From positions 57,596 to 121,595 of the forward strand of contig CAXAMN010029061.1 in NCBI GenBank assembly GCA_963970005.1: DNA of 64,000 nucleotides. Reading direction: 5' to 3'. Position numbers and translations under genes: made by a program. Position 1 is the first letter of the stretch, and each line of letters begins with the position of its first letter. The notes beneath the pieces are model-generated. The model was not told where the DNA came from and made no database searches. It saw nothing but the letters and a program-made list of their open reading frames with translations. Source of the DNA: Durusdinium trenchii. Taxonomy: Eukaryota; Sar; Dinophyceae; Suessiales; Symbiodiniaceae. Shown here one piece after another: positions 1 to 13,423 of the stretch.

Positions 1-1691
1 CAAGCCTAGCCTATCGGCTGGCTCTCGTAATATATATATATATATATTATATATATATATATGTATTGTCATTGCATATCCAACAATATGTCCATGAAGC
101 TTCAACTGCTGAAGCCTCTAATGAGTTCAATCTAATTCCTGGTGAACACTTATTCACCACCGCCTTGAGAAATATTCGCACTGAGTACCTTGCTGTTCTG
201 CTTGAACTGCTTCTTGCTTTTTGTGCTTCCTCAGATTGTTTAATGCTGCAAATGACAAAGAAGCGCAAAAGGCGAGCGAAGTTGAAGCAAGCCTGGTATG
301 TCCAAGTCACACAATGTCAAGCGCTGCCCTGAGCACTGTAGGATTGGAGAAGCTCCTTTGTGCCCAAGCAAGTTCATATCAAGACAAAACAGTTTGTCGG
401 CTTATAACCCCCTTTTACCGTGTTGAAAAGAAACTAGTACTTTAAGTGGCAGGAGCTTTGCTGCACCAGGCGGCAGGTAAGCGTATGTTTAGGTCGTCTA
501 CATATATATTGTATATAGTGTATTTATAATCGGAAAGCATATTTGTGTTTGACAGGCTGGCTGACATTCTATAACTAAGCAGCTTAACTTTGGCATGATT
601 TTCTGGCATAGGCAAAGTCCCTGCAGAGCACAGCCCCTGCAATCATTGGATTCAGGCAGCACACTGCACGCCAACCTGCCATGCAGCAAAACACAACCTG
701 GATAGGGCCTGGCACGCCATCCCAAACAACACCTTAGAGCCTTAGAGCAGTTTATGCAAAGCATTGGCGTGTGAACAGCACCATATCTCCCCAAACGACC
801 CTTGCACTCTGCCTTCCAGTGTGTAGCAGGATACATCTATCAAAAAAGCATGCAAGCTAAAAGCAACGGCAATAATCAAGCAGTATTATGGATTGTGCAA
901 ATTCACTCGCAGTGCCCCAAAGACAGTGCCGCAAAGACTCTTCTTCGTCTCTGATTTCTCTGCTTTGTCCTGAGGCTGTGCACTGCTCAAGTCACCCGGG
1001 CAGTCTGACAATTGAGCCACGCGCTGTTTCGTCCTCCTGCAAAATCAAAAACCAATTTGTCATGGTACAGTATCTAGAATCCACACAAATCCACTGCGAC
1101 AAGAATCTCTCCTCTGCTGGATCAGAAGCAGGCGCCATCTCCAACAAGGTTGCAAGTTTACTGCTGCTATTCCCACGTTGTTGGTTGTGATGTGTCTGTC
1201 ACCTCCGTGCCTGTACAGTCGCTCAAACACTACAAACCACGGTGATGTCCTTTCTTGCAATCTTGTGGATGCTGATGCGTTGGGAAGAAAGTCTCCTTCA
1301 GGACGTGCCATGTACATATACACATACCTTGTTATGCAGATTTCAATGCCCCGGGATCCCATTGCCGATCACGCTTCGAGGCTGATTGGCTAGCACGGTA
1401 TATGTATATAGCCAAGCCCAAGACAGCAACTCAATTGAGATGTCCTTCAAAACTATGTGGACCAAGGCACAAAAAGGTGATCAGTGACAATGCTTCAATC
1501 ACACATGCACGGCTGCAGTGGGGTGTTTGCTCTCCCGCTTCTTTCAGCTGCTGCAAGCTCCTGCATTCAGAGAACTGCAAACGGTCCTATCCTTTTTGAG
1601 AAGGGACTATGTGCGTTACAGGTTCAGTTGTTCATTACATCGATCACACTTTGAGATCTTCGCGTTTGTATGTTCCAACGAACGAAACACA
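1..1691. other. No recognisable gene
   Basis: I see no family-level coding signal here on either strand. The open frames are short and overlap in several frames. The only clear structure is the AT microsatellite near the left edge. Confidence 0.5.
34..62. repeat. (TA)n microsatellite
   Basis: An almost pure TA tract with one phase break. Shorter TA tracts recur near 7,787, 35,907 and 38,452. Treated as simple sequence and not as promoters. Confidence 0.9.
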
Positions 1692-1833
1692 AAGACTCCT
1701 GGCCTTACTACTAGGAGCAATGTTCGCTACTAGGAACAAAGGGCATCGCTACTAGGAGCAAGGACGCTACTAGGGGCTCCTGGCCTTACTACTAGGAGCA
1801 AGAAGCTACTAGGAACAAACAAAGACTCCTGAA
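1692..1833. repeat. CTACTAGGAGC-type minisatellite, copy 1
   Basis: Imperfect tandem units of the form CTACTAGGA(G/A)CAA, separated by 8-20 nt of related spacer (for example GGACGCTACTAGGGGCTCC). The same units occur near 47.6-47.8 kb in reverse complement, so this is a dispersed family and not a local expansion. Non-coding as far as can be seen. Confidence 0.85.
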
Positions 1834-4800
1834 CAGCTCGATCTCTGTACCTTCCAGCACTGCCACGCAATGGTGCACCGATTGGCAAGGGACCTTGGGC
1901 CAGGATGAGAAGCAGCTGATCTGCAAGTGTGCCCAAAGCAGCAAGTCTACTGGTCCATTATGTCACTCATTCACTTCTCTGCCCGCTAGAAACGGATGAG
2001 AAGTCTTTCTCAGTGCTTTCCTGTTGATCATTGTGCTCCTACCTGGGCCCCACACTGCGCCGCTTGGGAGCTGGAATGTAGGATCTCTCCCTACCAGTCC
2101 AAGGTAAACCCAAAAGCAATGGCCTCCAACCTAAGAGCAATGGCCTCCAACCTAAGAGCAATGGCCTCCAACCTAATAAGCTCTATCTTTTCAATTAAAA
2201 ACCCATCAAAAACTGAATGTTCCACTCCTGCTGTCGCTTCGGGGCGCTCGCATGCCAATAGGTGCAGGATCGTTTGACCTCAGAGTCACAGTGTCTCCGT
2301 GAAACTTAAAAAGAACCACTCAGTGGCTGGCCAATGCTCGTTTCTTTCAAGCTGTGATCTGCTTCGCCTTTCGACGATGAAGCAGGCTTAGAGTCGTGAA
2401 ATAGAGAGGGGGGAGAGAAAGACTCATCAAGGTTTTTTCAATCTTCCTCATGCCTCTCAAACGTTGTATTGTGGACGTCTTCATCATGAACATACCTGCA
2501 GCTGCAGGTTCTGGGATGATTGTCAAGGACTATGCATACTCCGTGCCTGTTGAGAGGCCCAGAAGGCTTTGGTGGAAAAGAACCTTGCATTTGCCGAAGA
2601 GTTGCAAAGAACTTCTAAGATCTTCTAAGTACGCACAACGTTCACCAGCAAAGGCCTCTTTCTTCTTCCAGCGCAGCAGGAAGTGGCCTCCTCATTCTCG
2701 CACCAATGGGAGTTGAAACCTTGAAAAACGTGACAAACAAAACACTGAGGATACCCCTGCAAGTCCGCATCCGCGAGAACTTCACTCCAAAACATCAAAG
2801 CATGCGAGTGCCAAGAATCGATTCCATCCAGTTGGCCATCACAATATCGTCCTCGAGTACAAGCCGCACTAGTCTGCCTGAGACACCTCTTTGCACACAG
2901 TAGCAATTCTTGCAGAAACCGTGAAAATAGAAACAAAACCTGCGTAATCTGGACAGAATTAATGCCCTATGGTCTGATAGCCCTTTCAAGGTACCAGCCC
3001 ATGCTAAGGCTGCTAAAATAACATCGGTCTAGCGCCCTGGTCGGCCTCACATCAGAGACCAAAGGCTTTGCAGGCTTTGCTGTCCTTCATCGTAAAGCCT
3101 TCCACCTGCAGGCTTTCTCGGACTCCGCCGAAGACTCCGTCGGGGACTCCTCCGAAGGATGTCAAGCATGTGTCATCTTCAAATTTCAATGGTGCTGCTC
3201 ACATTCCTTCCCGCCTTGAACGTCTTCGCAAATCTGGAGGGACAGCCTGCCAGAACATGTACTTCGCTTCTGAAACCTTCGTCTGGACCCGCCGCACAAC
3301 TCTTCTTCATCCACATGAATGAAATGTGTTAAAGACAAACAAACCAAACAGTGATAGGGTCCTCTGCCCGCGGCATGCCCTGTACAAGGTTCTGGAACCT
3401 GTTAAGCCACAGCTGTACACAAGGAATGACAGAATGGAAATAATTCCGCAAATGCCTTGCCATTAGGTCTGACGTGGACGGAGCATCCTGAAGCAACTCA
3501 TGTGGATTCACCAAGCACTGTGGTAACAAGGTGCCAAGCAATGATCGAAAGGCGTTGCATCCTATGCTTTGCCGTACGGCCGGGCAGTAGTTAGCACGCA
3601 TCTTTCTTTTGTGCCTTCAAGTAAAGTTCAAAATGTCTTGCACCAGCTCAATTGGAGCGGAAGCGTCATAGACACTTTTGCGGCTTGATCTCAGCTACAT
3701 TTTAACCTGTGCTTCACAGACGAGGATCCTTCTTCTATCGTGTTTGCCATTGTCCTGCAGTTTGGAAATTGCCCGGTCCCAATATCTGTTTTCCTGCCGA
3801 CACTCAGGTAATTTAAGTCCATCTTCATAAGAAGAGTCAATTTTGGTAATGCTGATAAGAGATGAAAATATGCATTCCTGCAGCCCCACGTTTCTGAATT
3901 CTCTTTGTAAACATAACTTTAGGTGATAGTGATGAAGATGATGCATACCTGTGACACACCCTGATACAGCTGCCAGTCTTGATCAGGCCTCTTTGGTAAT
4001 GGAGCATTCGCACCACAAACTCTTCCAATCTCATGGCTAACAATGTCGTTGCTGTCAGTCGCATCCATCTTCCATCAAAACCCGCCTCAGAATTCTGAGC
4101 TGGGGCTGGCGGAGCTGGCGGAGCTGGAGCACTGGCTTTGCGGGCAAAGCCAACAGCCTGAAAGCAGTCGTCGGGAAAAACGAACTGCTGAAAGGGACCT
4201 AAGATTTGGCTTTGAAACTGTATAACAGTGTGTGCTGTAAGTTTCACTCAGAAAAGGAATTGGTATCCCGCACTACTGGCGCCTTGTTTGGGAGTTGCTG
4301 AATCACCTGCATCATGCTAACAGCGTGACATTTCATGGAATCTAAAGCTGTATCCTGCGGTATGGCAACAAGCACACAACTTTCTGTCAAAGCTTGCTTT
4401 TCCAATTGTCCTGTGATCCATGCTGATTGGACAGAAGGTATCCCCTCCTTCGGTGCAGGTGGTGCTGGTGGTGCCGGTGGTGGAGGTGGCGGCAGGCGTC
4501 CACGGTTGGCCGGTGGAGCTTGGGGCATCACACCGTACCTGGGCATCAGAGCTAGCGCTTGAGTTGTCCTGATAGCGGTGGCCTCCAACCTACGTACAGC
4601 GATGGCCTCCCACTAGGTGGCCGACTTTTCACAAATTCGGTCATACATCTCCTCTTCGCACCCAGCATACTTCTGCATAAGGTGCGGAACCTCCACTTCA
4701 AGAGCTGAACTCACTTCTCCGCGAATTCTTCTTGAAAGCTTCCGGCATCAGCGAGCTTTTCAGGATTGTGCTTCTCATAGACCTGAGGACACTTTCTTCT

Positions 4801-5670
4801 GAATACCAGGGTCACCCTTTTGCTCTCTTGTTGAATCTAAGCTTGCGGCCGCTCGTATTTGGAGGGTGTACCAATCTTCTTAGCAACAAATAACAAATGA
4901 GATTCATTGACTCCCTTGGTATTCCACAACAGGCAAATCAAACTCTCAAATACTGCAAGGTATGCAAAGCAAGATTCTCAAAGAATCGGCATTCGATTGA
5001 ATTGGCAGTCGCCCTCGCCCACGTTGTGGAGGCTGTCTCGTATCTTGAGATTCTTGATGCTTGTTTGCACCGTTTGCAGACTCTCGATGCCTCATTTCGG
5101 GGCGGAACTGCTTGCAGCGAAGCTTAGCCAGCACCATCACCCGAGCCACTGACAAAGCAAAGGTCTCTGATGGATGCAATGGATGAGATTGCACAACTTG
5201 GACAGGCTCCTGTGCCGGCCATTCCCAGGACTCCCAGCTTTTTGACCTCAAGGCAGCAGTTTGCTTGAAGAAGTCTGAAGAACAAGGTGAGCGCTTGACT
5301 GCGGCACTTCAGACAGAACCTGCAGAGCAGGAAGCACAGGAATGTCTGGACGAAGAACGAGCAAAACTGAAAAGCTATCCTCATTCTGAGACAAACAGTT
5401 GTGATTGCACTGCGCCTTTGCTGGAGCAGGGACCTGAAGGCAATTGAAAACAAGCAGGAAAAAGGCAAAGCTTTTCTGACCGGAAAAAACAGCTTTAATG
5501 ATGAAAAGACAGAAAAAAAGAAAAACTTTGAAATGAAAGCAACGAAGCCACGTGGAGGAAAGGACGACATGGGCATCTCTCACGCCTTTGCTGTGGCTTC
5601 GCTTCGGTCTTGTCTTGCTAATCCAAAAGCAATTCGAGGTCTTGAAGCTCTCTCCTGGAAAAAGTTTTGT
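1834..5670. other. No recognisable gene; short tandem repeats only
   Basis: No frame gives a recognisable protein. Besides the 20-bp tandem repeat at 2,113-2,176, a related GGCCTCC-containing motif recurs near 4,578-4,612. A glycine-codon-like GGT/GGC run at about 4,455-4,495 is compositionally biased and overlaps frames on both strands, so I do not call it coding. Confidence 0.45.
2113..2176. repeat. 20-bp tandem repeat, three units
   Basis: Three consecutive near-identical units with the core GCAATGGCCTCCAACCTAA. The same phrase, slightly changed, reappears near 4.58-4.61 kb. Confidence 0.9.
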
Positions 5671-5832
5671 TTTAAAGCCCGGTGGCGGGGGTTAGGCCGT
5701 AGGGGTAGCTAGAGAGTAGCTAGTAGAAGTTAGGTAGCTAGTATCTTACTTAAGCAGGACATCTCAGCTTCCTTGAAGAAGCGCTTGCACTATTCACTAT
5801 TTATTTGGTTCCTAGATCTTTAGGGAAACTTA
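5671..5832 (+). mobile_element. Short dispersed element, copy 1 (TTTAAAGCCC ... TAGGGAAACTTA)
   Basis: About 160 bp bounded by TTTAAAGCCC on the left and TTTAGGGAAACTTA on the right, with a CTAG-rich interior and a near-conserved CTATTTATTTGGTTCCTAG before the right end. The reverse complement of 37,079-37,218 has the same two ends and the same CTAG-rich centre, so two copies lie in inverted orientation 31 kb apart. No coding capacity and no terminal inverted repeats. It may be a MITE-like or LINE-tail fragment. Confidence 0.6.
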
Positions 5833-8800
5833 AGGGACAACTAAAGGCATAAGCACAAAGCCACCCTTTGTCCCCATTCCTCTTCGAGCTTCTGAGCTAG
5901 CAGGTATTGCTCCTGGGTACATCAATCTATGAAAAGTTTGTTCCGAGCAAGAGCGCGAGGTACTCTATTGTTCATTTCTTCGCCACCTTTAGCCACATTG
6001 CACCCACTCCGCCTCATCAAGGCGCTGCCGTTCTTCCTCTTCTCTCTGCCTTGCAAAACAAAATGCAAAGCGAAATCGTCAAAGAAATAATTCCATCAGC
6101 TAAACAGCTAAAACCGGCACAGCAGGCTGACTTATCAACGTAAACCTTTCTCCTCAAACAGCTTCACGCCTCCGAGCCACGTCCTCACGCTGCCTCCAAA
6201 GTGCATTTGCCTTGGTAGAAACCTCGCAAGGTCTCAATCTGTCAGTGCCTTGGTAGAATCAACACACTCAAATACAAAGCCTCATCCTCCTTGCTCATCA
6301 ACAGGCCCTCAAACTTTTGCAGCTGCTCTTCCTTCTGAATCATTATACACTGTTGGTAGCCGTGAGGACATTATACAGCAACATCACCAGCTCAAAGCCT
6401 TTGAATCGACTCACGTCCATATGCTGCAAACGCTTTTCTAGTTTGGATAGTAATGAAAAGTCTGACGGCCTCTCTCTCCTTCTTCAACTTCTCCAAAATA
6501 CGAAGCCTGTCAGAAGCTATACAAGTCTGAACGCAACGTTCTTCGAGGATTGGATATACTTGGTTTCCTCTTGTTTTACACATCCACTCAATGGGCCTTT
6601 CACGTTCTGCAGCAGCTTCTCGAGCTTGGCGTTCCACCTCGCGTTGCCTGTGCTCCTGTCATGTGTGAAATGCCTTTGCTCTGTGTTAAGGATGCACTCT
6701 CAGCACCTCCTCTGCCCTTCGTTGCTGCTCTTGCTGCCACAAATATCTCCTCCTTTCCTGATGACAAACTGGTGTTGCGATGTCAAACACCACTCAGCAA
6801 TATGTGTTTGGCAAGGGGGCCTGAGTGGCAACATGGGATTCTTCTTTCCTCTTGATTTCCTGGACGGCCTGTCATGAGTTCGACAGGTGGTGAAACAAAC
6901 AATGTCGAATGATATACTTTCCGTGGACCACTTGAGTGTTTATCAAAGATTTAAGATGCTGCAAAGCAAAATCAACAACATCAGAAGGACTGCCTCCATC
7001 CGCGTTTCCGCCATGTTGAGCTGCTCGTACCAAGGTGGTGTTGCCCTGCCATCTGCTTTTTTTGCCTCCTTGCATGAGGGTCCAATGAACTGCCTGCGTT
7101 TGCAAACGTTGTGATTCTGAACGCATGCCGGCCTCTTGTGGTGTGCGGGTTTTGTTTGTGTCTTCAGGTGGACGCAAAGGTCCAGAAGCAATTTGAGAGA
7201 AAGGAACGGCTTTCCAGACCTCGCAGCAACGATCGCAACTGCGACAACAAGTGCTTCAGACTGAAGCTCCCGTCACGAAGCTGTCAAGCGAAAATGCTGA
7301 AAGCTGTGGTGTATCCTCTGTCGTGCCAAGGCACTGATTGGTTTGCAGCAAAGTGAGCCACAACTCGCCTGCTGTTCATGATGGTGCTTGCGGTGCTTGC
7401 ATGAGTTAAGGATCATCCGTGCATCGTCCAACTCTTCAGTTCCAACCTCTTTACATCATCCACTGATGTTATGACGACTACGTGATGCCTTAGCTGCTCG
7501 CGGATACAAAACACTGAACGCTGTATATTAGCTGCGGCTGGTTGTGGGCTATGTTCTTCATGCTCAGCCAAACGACGTCTGCTGCGATTCTGACCACCAG
7601 CGACATTTTGCACCGACCTGCAGCACCAATGCAGCTTCACACAGCTTTCCAGCACGGAGAATCTTATCATCCACACCCGCAGCGAAAGCCTGAACCCAGC
7701 TTGGCAAAGCACTGGTTGGTGACCCGCTGTGCAAGTCCATTGCTTCGACATAATTAATGTCTAAAGTCGATATGTGTATGTATGAAGATATATATATATA
7801 GCTATCTTAAGCAATTTACATACATAATCATTCATATTCTTGGAATGGGCAAAGAATGAGTGCTTGACAGCTTGCAGCGACCGTGCCAGGATTGGACTAC
7901 GGGCTATGTCCAAAAGGACCTTGAAACAGCCCACGCTTTTGGTGAGAATTGAACGGGAATTGAACGGGCCTGGACCAGAGCAGAAAACGGGCTTTCAAGT
8001 CCAAATGAACAAAACGAACTGAAACACACCATGATCATTAGACCATTAGACTCTGCAGATAGTGTAAACAGTACAAAAGTATAAAATATGCTTGCCATGC
8101 GCAACCTTTTGGTGCTCCCGCTTTGTTGCGGAGCATCCCACTCCGCAGGAAGGGCACATATCATTTCACCTCACAAGCTGCAAGAAAGGTCTTCCTGTGA
8201 TACCTATTCACACATGTGCAAAATCAGTATCATGAAAACGCACTGGTCCCACCTGTTTGGTCCGACCTGTTTCGCTTCTCGGCGACAGCTATCCTGCAGC
8301 GACTCCGTGTCCACCTGAACGAAGTTCTTTATAGGACTTTCCTGAAAAGGTGACCCCGACCCCTTGGAATCTGTCTGCTCACTCCAACAAGAAGTTGGTC
8401 CATGTTCGAAGTACCAGCCTCGTGCGCCGGCAGATGGACGTATCGAACTACAGATCCTGCACGGTCAAGGCAGCACCTATAGTGTGTATGTAATATACAT
8501 ATACATACGTGAATGTCAACTGAATTGCAGGTCCTCGGATGAAGCAGTTCTTGACTGATAGCAAGTGAGGATATCGGTCCGGATCATTTACGCTGACCTT
8601 AAACAAATATTTCAGGTGGCTTTGAATGAGGCAGGTCATGCCAAGTGCTGCACATTTGCGAGCTTCAGATTCAGAAACTGGTCTGCTGACTGCAAAGTTC
8701 CTGGACACTGGTTTGCTGGCACGTGACCCTTGTCTGTGCAGCCAGAAGAAAACTGAGAAAGCCAAGCCTGTGATGCACAAATCGTTTTTCAACTCCACGG

Positions 8801-11530
8801 TCACCTTCATGCAAAGATATCAACATCAATCGGTGCTATCCAAACAAACAACCAATGCTTGACTCACTAAGCCCGAATGGCTCAAGAGCCACTGAAAGTT
8901 CAAATCAATCAAACAAAGTACCGTTTCAAGATTGATGCTATGATATGATTGCCACCTGCACGTTTCGGTCGACCAGCGTGCGAAAGAAGGAGAAGAACAG
9001 CATCGCCAGACCCTGAAAGTCAAAATCTGTCAAGAAAACATATATGACAAACCATAAATTAATGAAACAGAATGAAAAATATGAATTCAAACTCCGCAAA
9101 ATGCAGTTCAACGCCTTGGGAAGTTTGTCCGGTCTTGCGAAACAAAACACCTCACATTGCCTGTTTGAGCCACCTGAAATAAATAAATACCATATATGCA
9201 TTGCAATTTCAATTGTGAATCACTCAGTTCAATCCCTTTTTATCGCCTTTCCCTCACCACTTTGTTCTTGGCACAGATTGTTTGTCAAAATTATGTCCAC
9301 ATTTTCTTTGCAGTCCAATCAAACCTTTTACAATATGTACGAATCCTCAGGTGTGAAGTTCCACGCTCTCATCCAAGCACCTTTTTTCTGTTAAATGTTG
9401 CACCAAAGGTGTGCAGTGGCATTTTCCCGACGCGCCATGAACCTGTCACACGTAATTGTCAATTTTTAATGTTTGTTCTATTCTGTCTTCCAGTTCACTC
9501 TCTTGGTGATTGAAAACTCAACAGCGCAACAAACAATCCGGTTTTGTACAACTAAGTTCCTGTCCTCAGCCAGTTTTTTGCAAATACATTGATGTCTGCA
9601 CACCAAAGTTGAACTAAATTCAGATAAGTTTGGCAGTTTGCGACCAAGTTTTGAACAAGTTGACAAGCATTGTCTGAGCACAAACTGGCCAGCGGTGAGG
9701 CCAATTTGGCCCATCATCCACGTGGGAACATCGGAGTGATGGAAGCGAGCAGGAAAGCGCACCGCCACCGACAAAACCCCCACTTTGAAACATCCCGAAT
9801 AACAAAACATCACAACAAAAACGCAATCAACCAATCTGCACTGGCACAGGAAAAAACAATTTTAATATGCTGAATGCAATTTGTTCAACAAAAGCTGGCT
9901 CAATTTGGAGACGCTTGGTGCCAAAGCATGATGGCCACTCCAAATTCATTTGAATCTGAAATTTCTGCCAAACGCCAGCAGCAAACAAATCACTTCCATT
10001 TTTCCAAAACCGACGCACTTGTGGTGCCACTGCAAACGTGTTTTGTTGAAAGTTTCAGTTGTATATGTTGCACAACTGAAATTGAAAAAATGTCACAACA
10101 CACCAATGAAACGTTAAAACCAAACAAACACAAATATGTAACTCTCAGCGACAAAACCCCGCATGTTGGCCCCATGCTTGTTCAGTTTGACCTGAACAAC
10201 TTGGACTCTTGCTGCGAGCACAGCCTTTTTTGTCCAAGTCCAAGAGGCGTGGCGTGAGCGAAATTGGTTCCGCAAAATTGAAAGTGAGTGGACGTGGTCA
10301 TCAGACCCTTCCTCCACACCCTGAAGACTCCTACGAAGTGGCTCTTCGAAGGTTGGACAGATTCAAGACCAAAGATCAGAACTGTTTGCCTGACCCACAC
10401 GCAGCACTTTGAGATTATGATTGGAACTGCATGGTCTGACTAATCCAAAAAGCACAAAAAAAGATGACCATTCCGCTCGGTTCGGTGCGCCCAGCGCACG
10501 GCGCGCAGGGTTGGTGGTTCACCTGGCGTGTCATTCGAGCCGAGTCGACTTGCCAAAATGGCATTGATTGAACAATCCAAAGATGAACTCCAACGAAAGC
10601 CAGCTATGCGACTGTGCACACTGTCTCGATTGACTCCAGTGAAAGTGCAAACTAGGATTGAATCTTTTCACAACGTGCTTGAGGCACTGTGACAAGCCAA
10701 GGATTTTGGTTGATTGAGAATGATGAGGCCGAAGTTAGCAACTGGCTCCATTGAGCGTTCACAAGTTTTCCACACCAAGAAGATCGATTTTTTGCAGAAA
10801 CAGGCGTTTCCTCCGTGTTTGGAATCTCATTCTTGACTTACAATCAACAAACGGACGCAACGACTCAGCTTGCGTAAAGACAAAAAACAACGCATGTTAC
10901 TCTTCGAGCGAAAGGGTTGACGGACTCGACCAAGGAATCAGAACTGTGTGTGTGTTCTGACCAACCCATGCTGGAACCAGAGACTGAGCGCAACACACGT
11001 CTTCTGCCTGACGGTCTTGCTCCACATTGTCACAAGAAGGCCAGTCGGCCAGGCGACCAGACCCGTGAAGACAACCCGTATGCACAGGCAGTCCTGCCAC
11101 TGCCACACACACCCAGATTGGCAAGAGCGCATGAGGTATCCTCGATGCAAACTATGGCCAATCCATCTCCTTCCCCTCCACCTGCAAAGCATCCGCATTG
11201 AGGTTCCTGTCTGGTGCAATGTGGAGGCAGCGTGCTCACTCCTGAGTGCTAAAACCACACCCCAATACACGTGCCAGGCTGCCGTGATGACAACAGTGCA
11301 ACAAGGCAAAGAAAGACATGCCAGAGGCCCATAGGGGCAAAGCAGCCACGGTCCTGGAAGGTTACGTTTGTTCCGTTCTCCGAAAGTTTCGCACCCCTTC
11401 CTGCAGGGAAGAAGGACTTGCTGAGGATGCCCGCTGAAGCATCCAGCTTTGGCGATATGGACTTCTATCATTCTGTTCCAATGTGTGCACGTCGAAAATG
11501 ATGCAAGTCCCGCTGCCGCAGCCCAGTCTT
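5833..11530. other. No recognisable gene
   Basis: Long stretch of mixed composition with many short overlapping frames on both strands and nothing matching a family I know. The minus-strand frame at 10,938-11,573 is the longest, but it is rich in Cys, Trp and His and shows no motif. Isolated exons of a spliced gene cannot be excluded. Confidence 0.4.
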
Positions 11531-11712
11531 TCTTTTTGCACGGGTGGAGACGCCATGTGTGCAAAGATTGCACAGGTCATCTTGTGTTTGTCAAGAGAGA
11601 GTTATGAGCCAGGTTGCGAAAGCAAAGAACCACCAACAAAACCAAAACCAGACAACAAACAAAACAACCAACCAACACCAAACAAGCAACCTGGCATGTA
11701 ACTCAAGAAGGT
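11531..11712 (-). mobile_element. SINE-like repeat copy S1
   Basis: Read on the minus strand, it ends in the family's 3' module GGTGACTTGTGC-like / GCACACA / GGCGTC-like / CCGTGC followed by a short A-tail (T-run at 11,533-11,537 on the plus strand). Upstream of that module a 19-nt inverted pair (GAGTTATGAGCCAGGTTGC and its near-complement) encloses a CA/TG-rich spacer. The 5' end is not clear. Sister copies are at 12.3, 15.0, 15.7, 19.0, 19.5, 29.5 and 30.7 kb. Confidence 0.65.
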
Positions 11713-12049
11713 CGCATAGACCAAAAGAAAGTGAAGGGTCATGCGACGCTGTGCAGTCAAAAAGAGCAGGCACAATTCTGACAATACCAGGACAACCCTC
11801 TTCCTCTGCAGCATTGAACAGGCAATGGGAAAAAAACAGCGTGAACAGTTCTCGATTGCTCCAAGCCTTCGGACACCTGAATTCAGCAGTGCGGCCTGCA
11901 ATTGGTAGAAATCTCTTCGGAACAGCGATTGCACACTGCCTCCTCTGGTGGGAAGGAGGGCAGTGGACACACTCCACTTGCGTCGGTGGCTTCCGAACAG
12001 TTTGGCTCGAAGGCAGCTGCAGCTGGCAAGCTGGCGTGTTGTTACAGTT

Positions 12050-12190
12050 TCTACGCAGTTTTTCATCAAATCGGCTGAGTTGAAGGGAAAGGTTGAGCCA
12101 CTTGTGAAACTTGGCACACAAGTCGAAGGTGGAACTTTCGGCAAAGATTCTCGCCACGTGGCCTTTCTTTTCCATTTTTGATGAGCTGAA
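12050..12190 (-). pseudogene. LRR_5/BspA-like gene relic, C-terminal fragment
   Basis: The minus strand encodes a segment with FAESSTFDLCAKFHKWLNL. This parallels the C-terminal signature (TWRGTYAEHDAFEMCAKL ... W) of the better preserved LRR copy at 17.0-18.2 kb. Only the tail after the leucine-rich repeats is seen, and a second frame carries the ATWRE part, so a frameshift lies inside. Function is unknown. In other organisms BspA-type LRR proteins are surface or binding proteins, but nothing here shows a role. Confidence is moderate because the match is short. Confidence 0.45.
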
Positions 12191-12297
12191 TGAGTTGTCC
12201 GCAATCAAAGAATGCTCGATCGGCAATACACAGCAGACTGCCAGCCACTGGGCTTGCGGCAGCGTGCCACGAAGTCTTCCAGCGCTTCAAACGGATA

Positions 12298-12540
12298 TTT
12301 TTGCACGAGTACGGACGCCATGTGTGCGGTGTGCACAGGTCATCATTTGAGAAGTGGAAACGCTGTAGTGAGGCCTAGAGGCAACCAAACACACAAGGGA
12401 CAACAAACCAGCAACAAACCAAAAGAACCAAAACACACAAAACCAAAAACCAAAAGGCCTCATCCAGAGTTTTGATCTGTACATGCGGGTGAAAAGAAGG
12501 TAAAACATGAGTTGGCAAAACTACTCGGGCCTTGAATTCC
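12298..12540 (-). mobile_element. SINE-like repeat copy S2
   Basis: Full-length-looking copy. On the minus strand it starts at a GAATTC, carries the 8-bp inverted pair TGAGGCCT/AGGCCTCA around a CA/TG-rich spacer, then the conserved 3' module and a 5-nt A-tail. The inverted stem differs in sequence from the other copies, but the layout is the same. Confidence 0.7.
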
Positions 12541-13423
12541 CTCATCGTCTCAGGTCATCTGCTGCATGTGATTGCTGGTTGGCAGTGCATTGCAAGCTTG
12601 GTACGGACCAGCCTGTCCGAAAGTGCAGGCCCCCCAACGCGTTCAAGAAGCTCTCCAACTCCAGCTTGAAAGGTGGAGTGTCAGTTTGACAAGCAGTGAC
12701 AGAGGAAGCGTTGACTGCTGGCTTCTATAACAAAAGGAAGCCCTTGAGCTTTTTAAGTGCAATACACTCTGGCCTTGGAAAACAATCAGCAGCTATTCGC
12801 AACCATTCCACACAATTGCAATTTCAGCGTTGATTGTGGCCTGTGTTGGGAGTATGTGCTGGTAGGGCATTGCACAAATTGACACAAGAAGGTGTCAGGC
12901 GCGGCTCCCCCTCCAAGGAGGGAAAGCACACATTACTTTGAGATCGCTCCGTAACAGCTGCGCCGACAGGAGCGAAATGCGCACAGTGCGTGCAACGAAA
13001 GCTCAGATCAGTTTCAATCAGTAGAGACATTTGGCATGCATGGCCCTTGTGAAACTAAGTGAAACGTAAGAACCTAACTGTTTGCTATGTAGCCGCACTG
13101 TACATGATTGGCGGAGTACGGACTCTGCCCAGACGAGGAGCTAAGGCTCTCCCCCAGGTGCCAATCAACTACCGTCGCGCGCTGACACCGGTCAGGAGCT
13201 AAGGCTCGCAACCAGGCCCGCTCACTAGCAGCTCGAAAGTATGGACAATGTGGGCAGAAAATTGCAGTCTGGCTGAAATATTTATCAAGCATATCTGGCG
13301 CTCTTTGGGCACATTGGGCAGAAATCCCTCAATGTAAGAGGGCCACCCTGTTTTTGTCCAGTGGGTCATCAACGGCTCAGCTGTAGATGCGTTGGACTTT
13401 GCTACCGTGCTGCAGGCAAATCA
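12541..13423. other. No gene; GC-rich hairpin at 12,909-12,922
   Basis: No coding signal recognised. A 6-bp stem CCCTCC/GGAGGG with a 2-nt loop belongs to a recurring set of C-rich/G-rich hairpins (also 16.56, 18.33, 29.46, 30.06 and 31.72 kb). Confidence 0.45.

Noticed and set aside
10938-11573. Minus-strand frame of 211 codons
   Set aside because: Composition is Cys/Trp/His-heavy without recognisable pattern. Overlapping open frames exist on the other strand. No support for a gene.
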